From assembly GCA_038496445.1 (NCBI GenBank), contig JALMLS010000555.1, forward strand, positions 1-23,259: a DNA stretch of 23,259 nucleotides, given 5' to 3'. A program made the translations under genes and the position numbers. A model generated the notes under the pieces. It did not search any database. It was not told the origin of the DNA and saw nothing but the letters and a program-made list of their open reading frames with translations. Below, piece after piece: positions 1 to 10,600 of the stretch. Each line of letters begins with the position of its first letter. The stretch's first letter is position 1. The DNA is from Trichosphaerium sp. ATCC 40318. Taxonomy: Eukaryota > Discosea > Flabellinia > Trichosidae.

Positions 1-942
1 GATGTTACATACTTTTCATACACTTTCACCCAAACACTTTTATCACTTTGTGCGCATAGAGCAACTGTCAATGCATTGCTTACGCGAAATAATAGTATCT
101 AAACTATTTTAGGTATGAAAAAAAAAAAGTGGTGATATTCAAACTGCCACAAAAGTGTACAGCCACCTTATGTGCATGCACACAGTGAGTAGGTCAATGG
201 ATGGAGGGTTCTGAGATTTTGTGACAGGGACCGTTTGGACCGATAAAAATCCAAGGGAGTACCCTTTGACAAAAATTCCTTTTTCGGCTATTTTTCCGAT
301 TTTCCAAGGGTACTCCCTTTGCCAGCGGACCGTTTGGACCGTTTACGGACCGGTCTTTGCGTTTCGGTCCGGAACCGGTTCGGACCGGTATTTCTGCCAT
401 CTCTAGGTTCTGCCATAGATCACGTGTTTAAAGGTCGTTTTTGTCGTAGACTTTACCAGACGAGGAACCAAAAAAAAGCCTCAGGAACTGTAAAAAAAAT
501 GTAAGGAGAGTTTAAACTTCTTCAAAAAAGCTCAAAAACTCTCGGAAACTCATCTTGCACATGAGGGCTCCTGTGGTAGCTAGAACAGCATTTGACACCG
601 ACGTGAGTGCTAGCGCAGGTAAACCTCTATGCAAATCTCAGTTCTTCGAAAGATCAGCCAGAGTATTCGCACTGGTCCAGTAGTTGTGAACAGAAATAGA
701 AAAACAGTATTGACTTGAATGACAGACAATGTTACACTTACAAAGTGATAAACATACTAGTTCTATTCATTCGTATCATAGCAATAGCCTTTCACCAAAC
801 CTTGTCCCAACACTACTATTTGCTGACTTTCAAGAAGCACCAATTACAGAGGTTTTGGTGACTACCTGCCCTATTAAGGTTAGGTAATCTAAAGCAACCG
901 TCGCTACAAGAATATTCCGCTGTGCTCAGGTGCCTTAAACAT
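1..942. other. No confident gene; left-edge non-coding stretch
   Basis: I see no gene here that I can support. Short open frames exist but have no splice partners, signal sequence or recognisable motif. One frame is open from about 516 to the TAG at 681-683 (ATG at 561, 40 residues); it is slightly GC-richer than its surroundings and could be a relic, but nothing identifies it. A GC-richer inverted-repeat island lies at 228-400 and is listed separately. A CACGTG site is at 421-426. Confidence 0.5.
228..400. repeat. GC-richer inverted/direct repeat island
   Basis: Two 14-nt arms, 253-266 and 306-319, are exact reverse complements. The 15-mer GGACCGTTTGGACCG occurs at 228-242 and again at 327-341 in direct orientation. 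Positions 341-400 are packed with GGACC/GGTCC and CCGG-type short palindromes. Composition is clearly GC-richer than the AT-rich flanks. It could be the core of a small non-autonomous element, a foldback structure or a protein-binding cluster. I see no obvious target-site duplication or terminal inverted repeat, so the mobile-element reading is only inference. Confidence 0.4.
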
Positions 943-986
943 CACGTGTTTGTTTTAATTTTGATTTTGTGTTGTGGCTATAAATA
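943..986 (+). promoter_or_regulatory. TATA promoter with upstream CACGTG for the 1153 gene
   Basis: A TATAAATA box lies at 979-986 and a CACGTG palindrome at 943-948, about 30 bp upstream. The first ATG of the spliced gene is at 1153, leaving a leader of roughly 130-140 nt if transcription begins about 30 bp after the TATA box. The spacing is typical for a eukaryotic core promoter. That CACGTG is the regulatory site is inferred from its position and its abundance in the window. Confidence 0.5.
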
Positions 987-1152
987 GACACTCGAGCCTC
1001 TATATCGCTTTATTTAGATTATAGTTGCTCCCATCAAACACCTTTATGCCTAGTGAGAGCGAACACAAGTCAATGTTGTTCTGTAATTTAGCTAAACTAG
1101 TTGTGACACAACACAAAAACCTTTTCATAGATTTCTCATCTCTGACTTCGAA

Positions 1153-2539
1153 ATGGCAACATCTTGTTGTTTTTTATTTTCTCTATGCATCGCTATCACC
1201 ATTGCTTCTATTCCAGCAACTTTCGACAGCTACGTTGTCGATTTTGTAAATACTGTTGATGAAACTACTGGTATTCGTTTTTTAAGCAGGTCTGACCCAT
1301 CACAAGTAATTGGCGGTAAGTTAGATCAAACCAATCTGAACTACCTCAATAAGCAGGTTTTTTCTGATTTGTTAGTGCCTAACGCTAATAATTTCACTAG
1401 AGTGCGTAAATGTAACCACAAGACCAGGCGATGATTCAGTAGGTATTGCTGTTCTACAAGATGAACGAATCGTACTTTCACGTGGGCCAAAAACTCATAT
1501 TGGGGAAGATGGAGATCTAACATTTGTTTATGACAGAAATTGTAACAAGGTAAGAGGTTTGCGCTATTTTTACCAAACTGCCTGCAAGGTCAAAGGTCTA
1601 CATTTCATCACAATTCTCAGTACTTAATTGTTGTTATTTCTTACACAGAATGTAGTTGAAAGAGTGTAACGTTACTGCTTATTCTTCTTTGACAGTTGAT
1701 CCAATTTCAGGAAAGTTATACATGTGGGGAGCAATTTCTTCGTCATCCTATTTGATCAAAGGACTTGCCGAATTGGATGTAGATACTTGTACTGTGACAA
1801 AGAGATGTCCAGAAATTCTAACAAGTATTCCCGATGTACAACATGGTAAGCGGTATAGTAACAATTCAAAAAACATATACTTACTAGTGTTGTTTAGCTG
1901 CTGTCATTGGCGATAAAATATATCAAACAAGTGACTCAAGTATGATGATAGAAGCGTCCATCCCTCAAGGTGTCAATATTACCAATGATTGTGAAACAAC
2001 AAGAACTGTATCTATGCCAATATTTTGTGAAAATCCAACAGGTGAGCGCTCACAAAACTATTTCGAATGGATTTTTCGGGTTTTTTTCTTGGTTCTAATT
2101 GATTAATTGTTCAGGTATGTCAACCTTGGATGTAGAGACTCTCATAGTTGTATGTGATAATGGATCAGTAGTGTTATTCAACATCACATCATTTGATTTT
2201 TCAGGCATTGTTTCTAACAGTGTCAGCGTTGGTTCTTTTGACATGGCCTTGTTTCCGAATCCTAGTATAGTTCCTACACCGAGTACTCAGCCTCCTACAA
2301 CTACCTCACCTACAACTGAGGCTCCCACCACTCTATCGCCAACATACTCTTCTATTAATAGTACCACTGTATCGCCAACGTCTTCTTCAAATACAACAGC
2401 TACTCCTACCACTGTAACACCAACTGATGCTTCAAACAGCACTATTGCTCCTTCTACTGTTGCACCTACTGGTCAACCAAGTACTGCTTCACGTGTTCTA
2501 TTTGCAAGTATTCTTGTTATGGTAGTTTTACTCCAATAA
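1153..2539 (+). CDS. Secreted, mucin-like, probably GPI-anchored surface protein
   Basis: Five exons give a continuous frame of about 356 residues: 1153-1315, 1401-1549, 1656-1845, 1898-2041 and 2115-2539. Introns are 85, 106, 52 and 73 nt with GTAAG or GTGAG donors and AG acceptors. The N-terminus is a clear signal peptide (Cys/Phe/Leu-rich, ending near TIASIPA). The ectodomain of about 240 residues has several Cys and N-glycosylation sequons; phrases such as VDPISGKLYMWG loosely resemble beta-propeller blades, but I cannot name a family. A Thr/Ser/Pro stalk of about 75 residues (PTTTSPTTEAPTT and variants) follows, and the protein ends in a short hydrophobic tail with no charged residue after it, the usual GPI-attachment pattern. 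I infer a cell-surface protein displayed on an O-glycosylated stalk. The stop codon overlaps an AATAAA motif. Function unknown; gene structure fairly secure. Confidence 0.8.
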
Positions 2540-2540
2540 A
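2535..2540 (+). terminator. AATAAA overlapping the stop codon of the surface-protein gene
   Basis: AATAAA spans the TAA stop (2537-2539). If used for polyadenylation, the 3' UTR would be only about 15-25 nt. No better AATAAA lies between here and the following pseudogene, so this is the most likely signal, but use is inferred. Confidence 0.35.
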
Positions 2541-2617
2541 CAGTTTGTATTACAAGTGTACCCAATTAGTACCTTACCATTACTTAGTAACCGCTTGATA
2601 TTCTATTGCAGGCTATT

Positions 2618-3070
2618 GCGGATTTTTATGTAAAAGGTGAACTTGACAGGGAGTATATATCATCCAATAGCAGAACAAAGGTACTATGTCAATTGTAAAC
2701 CACGTGGTGAGTTCGAGATGTATGACTGTGGTCAATTGGCATTACACCGTTTCTATGTGCATGGGTGTATAAAACTTGGAATAGAAAACGCTCCTTGGAA
2801 AAGAGGTAACTACATTAATGACAAAATGGAAGGGAATGCAAGTATTGGAACAGAAATGGTATTTACAATATTCCGCCAATGGTAAAAAAGAAGGGAATAC
2901 AAGAAATGGCATGATAATGGTCAGTTACATGAGCACTGCCATTACGTCAGGTAAAAGAGGAAGAAATGGTAAATTACAAGTACGATGCAATTATGTCCAT
3001 GGTAAACTAGAAGGAGATAAAAAGATAAGACATCTGGTGGCAAAACAAATCAATACTAAATTGCAAGAGT
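2618..3070 (+). pseudogene. Decayed MORN_2 / YwqK-like repeat gene
   Basis: Fragments of one repeat type occur in all three forward frames, broken by frameshifts and stops. Around 2624 the frame reads FYVKGELDREY; from about 2682 another frame reads YYVNCKPRGEFEMYDCGQLA then FYVHG; near 2810 YINDKMEG; near 2897 EYKKWHDNGQLHEHCHYV followed by a stop; near 2992 YVHGKLEGDKK. The pattern Y-V-x-G-K-x-x-G-E-x-x-x-Y/W-x-x-x-G-Q-L is that of the MORN_2 family (bacterial YwqK-type proteins), also very common in large DNA viruses of amoebae. No splicing I could find joins the pieces and no start codon is usable, so this is an inactivated copy. Whether it came from a virus, a bacterium or a host paralogue cannot be told from the window. 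Confidence 0.7.
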
Positions 3071-3124
3071 ATTACAAAACAACAAGGTTGGAACTGCACT
3101 TTTTCTTTGACGTATTTGACTAAA

Positions 3125-3368
3125 CACGTGATATCCTTTGTTAAACCCACAATACAGTGGCATCATCAAGTCGTGCTCTTGTTCAGAATTAGTTTCTTAG
3201 CGTTCTCTTCGAGCTTTTCCTAAGTTACCTTACTTCAGACGGTGATTTTTGTTCCCTCTCAATTGTAACAACTGTTATGCAAATAATCACAGCATAAGAT
3301 TCCGGGAAACGTAAAAAACCAATCACGTTTCACAATAAAAATCTCCTTTTATTTTAAGCACACACGTG
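3125..3368 (+). promoter_or_regulatory. Upstream region of the 3406 gene with two CACGTG sites
   Basis: CACGTG occurs at 3125-3130 and 3363-3368, the latter about 38 bp before the ATG at 3406. There is no convincing TATAAA; AT-rich stretches at 3335-3358 could serve. The interval 3071-3405 is otherwise free of coding signal. A regulatory role for the sites is inferred. Confidence 0.3.
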
Positions 3369-3405
3369 TAATAAATCTCCCAAAAAACGACCTCCACAAC
3401 CACCT

Positions 3406-5146
3406 ATGAAGGTTTTCTATGTTTCGTTAGTATTATGCTCTCTCTTATACTTGGCAAGTTCTCAGGAGATAGATTTGTTTACTGCTTTCAGCTCCATATC
3501 TGTTGATGGACCCGACATTGTTACAACTGCTGAACAGAGAACAACAGACGCTGCATCAATCATAGGTGGTACTAGGATCCTTCGAGCTACACGTACTAGC
3601 TCAGCAGCAGATGTTCTAGGCCTTCACTGTGCCGTTGCTACCAGTTTTATTTCATACAGTGCAGATGTCTCCGTTTCAGGTGAATGTAGAGCCATATACG
3701 CTGGTGAAGATGGTAACGGTTTCACTCCTACGAACTTCATACAGAACGGTTGTGGTAAGCATCTTTGCATCTTCGTTCTTAGTCCCTATCAAAAAACTTT
3801 AACGGATTTTTTACCGTTTTTCTCACAATTCCTTTGACTGAATGTCATGTATTCAGAATAGCTTTTCTTTGTCCTATTTTTTTATCACGTGATAAAAAAC
3901 TTACTGTCTTTTTTTCATAAGATTGTTGGAATCTACATATCTTAGAAACAGATAATGATGTCGTACTTGAGTTCATTGCGCGTAGTACTCTTCAATCCGA
4001 ACTTTTGGTGTCCAGACTACCAATAGAAACGGATATTCTTGACGCAGACGTTTGTTTTCCTTACGGTGGTAATCGCGCTGCGTACGCTTCTGTAGACCGT
4101 ATAGAGATTGGTATTATTGGTAATGCTCCTAATGTTGATGCTAACATCGGATACTCATGCTGTCAACCAAGTCTATCGTGCTGGTACGTTTGTTTGAGAG
4201 CATCATTTCATTTTTTCTTAAAGCGTTCAGAATCTCTTATAACGTCTACTCCTTAGGCACACTATCACAAATTTGAACGGTGATAGGGTAGAAAGCGCAC
4301 TTGTTGGAGATGCAATAAAATTGGGTATCACGTGCGAGAACTACGCTTCGATACCAGAAACGCTTGAAGAGTTTGAAGTCTTTTTCAGTTTCCCTCAGAC
4401 TATTGGTCGTATGGACAACACAACTATCAACTGTACAACAGAAGTACGCTAAATACACTCAGTCAAAATGAAATTTTCATATCTGACACTGTTGCTAAGG
4501 CAATAAATCCAACAGTTTCCGGGAATGAACTCAGATTCAATGCAAGCCTGATAGAGGAAGAATTTGTAAATTGCGTGGTCGAGGTTGATTTGTTTGCTGT
4601 TGGTACTGCTAATGATGTTGCCGCTGATATTAAGCTATCGCTTTCACCTGATATTACGTTCAAATCAAACGCTAATGTGAACAGGTGAGCGAAACATACA
4701 AGAGCACAATTTTTCTTTTTTTGATGTTGTTTTTTTGTCTTGTTCTTTTCTGTTTTGTTGACTTTCTTCTCAGGCAGGGAACAGCTGAGTTTTGTGAACC
4801 TCCAGTAATATCTACTGTAACTATAGGCAATCTACCAACCACTCTTACACCGACAACTAAATCACCAACAGAAGAGCCAAGTGGATTAATATGTATTTCA
4901 CCACGTATCATTGATGGCATGTGCCAGTACGACGTCGTTTTTCAAACATCTCAACGCCCAACTCTTTTACCTCTCCCTTCTAATGTATTTTAAAGGTGTC
5001 AGACATTCCCTTGTTTCAGGACATCAGATGGCAGTGATATACATTGTGAAACAGATGAGTGGTATTGTTATTTTATAACAATGGCTCCACCTTCAGGATC
5101 CTTTAGAGTGACTTACAGGGGACACGAATGCTTTTGCACTGTGTAA
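3406..5146 (+). CDS. Secreted Cys-containing surface/extracellular protein with Thr/Pro linker
   Basis: The first ATG opens a clean signal peptide (MKVFYVSLVLCSLLYLASSQ). Exon 1 is 3406-3754, exon 2 3922-4183 (intron 167 nt, containing CACGTG at 3886), exon 3 starts at 4257 and a later exon ends at 4684. After an 89-nt intron the coding continues 4774-4926, and after a 93-nt intron 5020-5146 with TAA at 5144-5146. The middle is ambiguous. From 4257 one frame stays open to a TAA at 4450-4452, while the frame needed downstream is already open from 4383. The join could be an intron at 4325-4398 (GTATCA...CCCTCAG), one at 4288-4388, or an indel; both introns restore frame. The ectodomain has spaced Cys and N-glycosylation sites, then a TLTPTTKSPTEEP linker and a short Cys-rich end. 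No hydrophobic C-terminal anchor is visible, so it is probably secreted. Family not recognised. Confidence 0.65.
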
Positions 5147-5189
5147 ATATAACCGAAATTCTGTAGCGAAAATAATCAATGAAGCAAGG

Positions 5190-5195
5190 AATAAA
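5190..5195 (+). terminator. AATAAA for the 3406-5146 gene
   Basis: AATAAA lies 44 nt after the TAA stop and is followed by an A run. It faces gene A, whose own likely signal is about 100 nt further on, so the two genes converge within roughly 230 bp. Confidence 0.45.
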
Positions 5196-5290
5196 AAAAA
5201 AGTTTTGTTCTCATGCTTTCGCACTCAGCATGCCTTCAAGGTTATATCGAAGACTCTTTGCCTTACACAAGTTACTAAAAAAGATATTGC

Positions 5291-5296
5291 TTTATT
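5291..5296 (-). terminator. AATAAA (reverse strand) for RCC1/SAM gene A
   Basis: TTTATT on the plus strand reads AATAAA on the minus strand, 80 nt beyond the gene A stop. It is the nearest candidate; use is inferred from position only. Confidence 0.35.
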
Positions 5297-5375
5297 TTGC
5301 ACCACAATAAGAGTGTTGTAAGTTTAGAACAATTTGATCAAGGAGTGAATATCAAAATATTGCCGAAATTTTGTG

Positions 5376-7228
5376 TTAAAGAGTGTTGTTGTTCTTTGCT
5401 TTGATGATTTTAATACGTTCCCTCAAGCTGAATCCAAGATCTATCAGCACATCTTTATCAATTTCATCAATTGTTGCGCCTGCATCGTTCATCAATGATC
5501 CAAGTTCTTGAGCTCTTTGATTTGCGATACCCAACTTCATCAATATTGACTTCCAATCAGTTTCAACATTTAGAACCGATTGATTCTCGTGTGGTACACC
5601 GAAATGTGACTAAACAAACGCCATTAATAACAATTGTGTTACAACAAGAAGAAAGAAGCAAAGTGGTAGAGATATGTACCTTGTTCTTGGTGTCAACAGA
5701 AACATTTGGTTTATTGAGCCACGATTGTTGATTTAAAGCGTTTAGATTATCCGATGAAGAAGAGCTGCTTCTGGAGTCATCTTCATCAAGTGTTGTACTG
5801 TCTAGTGATGAAAAGTTGTTGGCAATGTCATGCTGTGGGTTATCATCTGATTCGTCATTCTAGAATAATGATCAGTTGTCACGTGCATTGTTAGTTGTAA
5901 AGACATACTTTAAAATTTTCTTCTTGCTTTTGTATTTCAAGGGCTTCAAGGGCATCTTGAATGATATCAAGGTGATCAGGAGCATCTCCAAACTTGGTGT
6001 AATCACGATTGGGATCAACCACAGCTTTTGATAAGTACTTATCTTTTCGGTCTTCTTTTAACTCTGCATTTATTGCTTTCACAGCATCATTGTTTTTATC
6101 TTTTGCGATTACTTTATTGGCTGGTTTAAAGTGCTTGTAGATTGTCAGACAGAAAGAAAGACAAATAAGATTTCAAAGTACCTTTCGATAATTGGTGAAT
6201 GTTAACTTTTGTCGTGTTGATTCACCATAATTATTATATCCACCTGTGACCAACTGAAAGTCATGAGATATTGCCAAATAATGAAATCGTTTATTGGCAA
6301 ACTCAAGATATTTTCCAGGTAATTTTAATGGTTTGTTTGATGAGAACCAATCAATCCATTTCCCATTACCCCAACCAAACAAACAACCTTCATCATCAAT
6401 CACAAATGATGTACAGTCACCAGCATGTACAGATTTGATGTTATTGAGTCCTTTGATGATACCCTGGCCATACTCGTCATCAATACCCAACCCAAGACAC
6501 CCACGCAAGCTGTATCCAAAAGAAAATACTTGTCCTGACTTGAGGAGAACAAGTACATGATGTTCGCCAATGGCAATATCAGTGGCATCATCAATACTTG
6601 GAACACGTGAAATTGTCTTTGGATTCAAGAATAATGGTTTATCTAGCGCTTCATGTTTTGTTGTTCCCCAAAGAAAGACATGACCTGTTGATGTCATTGC
6701 TCCACTTACATAACAATTATTTTGAATTTTTTGAACATTTTGAAGATTTGGAATAACCGCTGGTGATGAAACTTTTGAATTGTCGAATGAATGACCCAAT
6801 CCTTGATATTCGTTGTATCCCCAAGAGTAGACATGACCTGATTTTGATAACGCCATACTCACACGATAGGCAGAGACTTTCGTGATATTGTTGAGATTTG
6901 GAACACGTGTTGGTGACGAAACAGGTGACGCAAAGTGACCCAGACCCAATGACCCGTTTGAATTACGGCCCCATGAATACACAATACCGTTTGAATCAAC
7001 GGCAAGGCTATGATTCCGTCCAGCAGCAATACAGACGATATTTATGACTGATTTTATTGGTCTTGCGATAGAACTCTTTCTTTCGTCTGTGTTACCCAAT
7101 TGGCGCTCATCGTTTTGTCCCCACGTGTAAACAAAGCCATCGTCTGCGATTACCATTGAATGGTCGCAACCAGTGGCCAAACGATTAACATATTGTAAAT
7201 TAACCGACGAAGTGCGAGGTTCTGCCAT
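5376..7228 (-). CDS. RCC1-type beta-propeller plus SAM-domain protein, copy A
   Basis: Four exons on the minus strand: 7228-6182, 6133-5909, 5859-5680 and 5609-5376; introns 48, 49 and 70 nt, all phase 0. Product about 561 residues. Residues 1-349 are one uninterrupted exon forming a seven-blade RCC1 propeller, with recurring G-x-x-H-S, 'DDGFVYTWG' and 'LGLG' elements about 50 residues apart. A linker carries a conserved charged segment (ELKEDRKDKYLSKAV), a Ser-rich stretch and the motif QQSWLNKPNVSV. The last 77 residues contain a SAM-like helical domain (from W near DWKSILMKLG to LIDLGFSLRERIKIIKA). RCC1 propellers bind proteins, nucleotides or chromatin; SAM domains oligomerise. There is no signal peptide or membrane segment, so it is probably cytosolic or nuclear. 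The ATG is fixed by copies B and C, which lose similarity just upstream. Copies B and C differ mainly at surface-loop positions (see findings). Confidence 0.9.
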
Positions 7229-7629
7229 GCTTGTATTGCGTTGAAATACATCAATTCAAAGCAAGTCCATTTTGATAGCCAAACAGAGAACTAGTGGTTC
7301 AATTAAAGGCTCAGCTCTAAATGACTGTAGACGGCTTATTAGCTCTAAAATTGTTTCACAAAAAAATAAAGTTTGGCTTGTTCAGCTGCACCACTTGCAT
7401 GTCTGAAGTTCTACATATTCTAAAGAGGTTCACACATAGTTTATGCACTAATACAGCGGTCAAAAACCACCATTAAGATGTTTAGACGGTATAAAATGGA
7501 CCAAAAAAAAGTCAGGGCTTTTTTTTTTTCTCGCATTCTTTATGACGTTTTTTTACTCTTACTCTAACAGACAGCTTATTCTGGAATACTTGACACAACT
7601 CTAAAACAAGAATATGAAACACCTACGCA
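7229..7629. promoter_or_regulatory. Divergent promoter region between gene A and the nuclease gene
   Basis: This 401-bp stretch separates the gene A start (minus) from the repeat/nuclease gene start (plus). TATAAAA at 7490-7496 is correctly oriented for the plus gene and lies 134 bp before its ATG. No TATA box is evident for gene A. Nothing else is recognisable apart from T runs near 7520 and 7550. Confidence 0.4.
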
Positions 7630-10600
7630 ATGCGCGCATTGTCGTTTAGGTCTGAACGAAAAGCGTTCGTTAGACATGTAATCAAGGTTTTTTTTTATGG
7701 TGATACGTGTTTTAACGTACTACAGGTAGAGAAGCGGCTAAGTATAACAAAACACAACGATTGGTATAGCGTTTCATGGCAAGATATCGTAAAACTAGGC
7801 GGGGGGGCTTTAAATAGGTAAATTAGATCGTTTTACGAGTGTTATTCAACGTTTATTGTAAAATATTACAAATGGCACTTACATTATGCATAGCACGTAC
7901 GAAGGATGTTTGCGTACGCTATTAACCGATGTATACCCAAATGTTAAATGGAACAAGTGGCTTTTCAGTACGTTTGATTAAATACGCCTGTATACAGCTC
8001 CGTAGACTATTTAATGATTAACCAACGCTTAAAACGATGCGTTAGTTAAAAAAGCATAGCAGCTAACAATTTACGTTAGACGCTGTGCCATTGGACTTTT
8101 GGGAATCACAGGATAATAAAATAGCGTTTATGAATCATGTACGACACTTACACATGCTATAAAAACCCAAAACTTTTGTGTCATTCCAGAAAATTTTTCG
8201 GTTCAAAACGGACTTTTAGGTTAACTCGTCACGTGTTGTTTACTGACATGAATGTTTTATAGGTTGCTGAAACGCTAGAATACTGTTCAATGGACAGATT
8301 TTATGAACTTTCAATAGAGAAAGTTAAAAAACTAGGTGGTACACAGCTGTTAAGGTGAGTCGTATATTACATAATAAGAAAATTTTAGGATACGCTTTTT
8401 ATCTGAAACTGTGACTTATAACTCAATTAGACAGTACAGATTCTACCTTGTATCATGTATGGAGGATATATTTCGCTCTTATAAATGGTTTCCATGGCGT
8501 TTTGGTACTACTGTTGTTAGTGAGATACTTCAAGAGTTCTAATATATTTTTTTGTTGTAGTTCATCATAGCGTTCCTAAGAGTTATTGGTTAGACCTTGA
8601 TAATGTCCTGGATTGTTTTATTGAGGTACACACATTCAAGCCTTCTTAATTGTTTAGCCAATCTTCAGTGTTATGAGAAGTTTGTGGGATGAGTAAAGCG
8701 AACATCCCTTTATGAAGAAAAAACCAACCTTGAAACTTTGTCATTTTTACGTTTTTGCTTGACTATACTGACTTGTTGTAGGTTGAGCGTCTGCTTGATA
8801 TAAGAAACGTAAGGGATTGGTATAACTGTAATAATTTTGATATAACAAAATTGGGTTGTGCAAGTGTTATAACGTGCGCAAATAGTTCCAAGTTTTTTTT
8901 TACTGGTTACTCTTGTCGGTTTCATCTATTTTTATATGTACTTATTAATATTTCTTAGCCAGTTTGGTTCTTCTTTACACTTGATTGTGAAGTATATGTA
9001 CCCAGATCACGAATGGGTTCCTTGGAAGTTCAGTAAGGACCTATTTTATTTTTTCTTCAAAAAAAAAACTGTTCTTCATAACGTCTCATTAAAACTCCTT
9101 TTAGAGCAAGTGCCAAGAAATTTTTGGAATGATATTAACCACCACCGCGCTTTCTTACATTCAGTAAGTCAATCACGTGTTACACATTTTGTTTGAAGCC
9201 AAAAGAAACGAGAAATTCCTCTTTCATTAAATGACATAAAATCGCTTTATCTACCCACGTGTTTTGAGTTCTAATACTTTATCAGGCTGCTGAATATCTT
9301 AATGTGAAATATCTAGATGATTGGTATGATATTACTGTAAATGATATGAGACGTGCTGGGGGTTGTATTGTAGGGTACAGTTAAAATTAGTTAAATTTTT
9401 TTTGGGTTTTTTTTTCCGTTTTTGCAAGTATTTTTGTGTTATGTCTCACAATGATATTCCAGGGCAGCTAACCGGAAGCTACCACATATTTTACAATCCT
9501 TGTATCCTGATTATAAATGGAACTTGTCTAGGTTTAGGATTAGAACTCATGGTATGATCAAAAAAAACTAAAACAATCAAAAAAAACCACTTCTTGATTC
9601 CCAAAAGTTTACCTATCCCGAAACAAAGCCAACATCTCTTTGAAAACGAATTAACACCGTTGGCTTGTGTAGGGATTTTTTACTGTCCTTTTCGGTTGCA
9701 AGTTACTTTTATCAAAACTACAGCTTGTCCTTTACGACAATGTTGTTTTTTCTTTTCTTTTGTTCGTTTTGAACGAATTTTCTTGACTCTATGACAAGTT
9801 CAAAAAAAGCTTGTCACGTGTGCATTCTTTGTTTCTGATATTTTAAGCATGTGCTTTCTAGACTGACTTCTTTCCTTCAAAGATACACCGAGGAATTACT
9901 GGAGGGATACAGCCAATGTAAAAAAGTTTTTAGAAAGTATTGCTGAGTCTCTAGAAGTGACGTCTCCAGCAGATTGGTATAGGGTTTCTCATACCAATTT
10001 GAAGAAATATGGAGGTTCTGGGCTAATAGCATACTGGCCGCAGATTTTACATAAAGTATATCCATTACACACTTGGAAAGATGTTGAGTTTTCTACACGA
10101 GACAGAAGAACAACACAAGGGTATTTTTTTGAAAATTTAAATTATATCCAAATCCGCTTGCACTTGGCCTATTGGACTTAATTTATTATGAACTAAAGCC
10201 TGTGTGCTATATTTTTTTAGAAGTTTAGAGGAGCTCGCTCTTTATTGTGAGGGAGACGAGGCTTTTGAAGTTTTTGGTCTTTTTTTTTTGTTCGAAAAAA
10301 ACGCATATTTTTTCTTTCTTTTAATGGCTGTTACTTGCGTTGGTACTGACATTTTTTCAAAGGATAATGGCACAAACGCTTAAAAAGATATTTCCAAACA
10401 TGGATATCATAGAAGAATACTACCTTGGACTTCGCGGAGACGCTGATAGAGCAGTTACGTTGGATGTATTTGTACCAGATGTCAATATCGCTTTGGAGTA
10501 CATGGGCGAACAGCACTATATCGAATTTATTGGTGCGTACGGTCACGTACACCTACAAGAAGCTAGAGATGCTGAAAAAGTTCACAAGTGTAAAAAAATA

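Noticed and set aside
194-504. Short overlapping open frames on both strands at the left edge.
   Set aside because: They fall across the inverted-repeat island, have low-complexity translations and no start or splice support.
1316-1356. A 41-nt first intron (GTAAGT...GCAG) in the 1153 gene.
   Set aside because: It puts TGA in frame within three codons; using the acceptor at 1399-1400 (85-nt intron) gives an open frame.
4444-4462. A 19-nt GT...AG intron in the 3406-5146 gene.
   Set aside because: Removing it leads at once to TCA AAA TGA, so it does not restore the downstream frame; longer introns do.
6294-6606. Open frames opposite or out of frame with the RCC1 propeller exons (also 12952-13218, 13466-13687 and 16412-16770).
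   Set aside because: They recur at the same place in each paralogue because the propeller exon is conserved, and they show no splice sites, motifs or codon pattern of their own.
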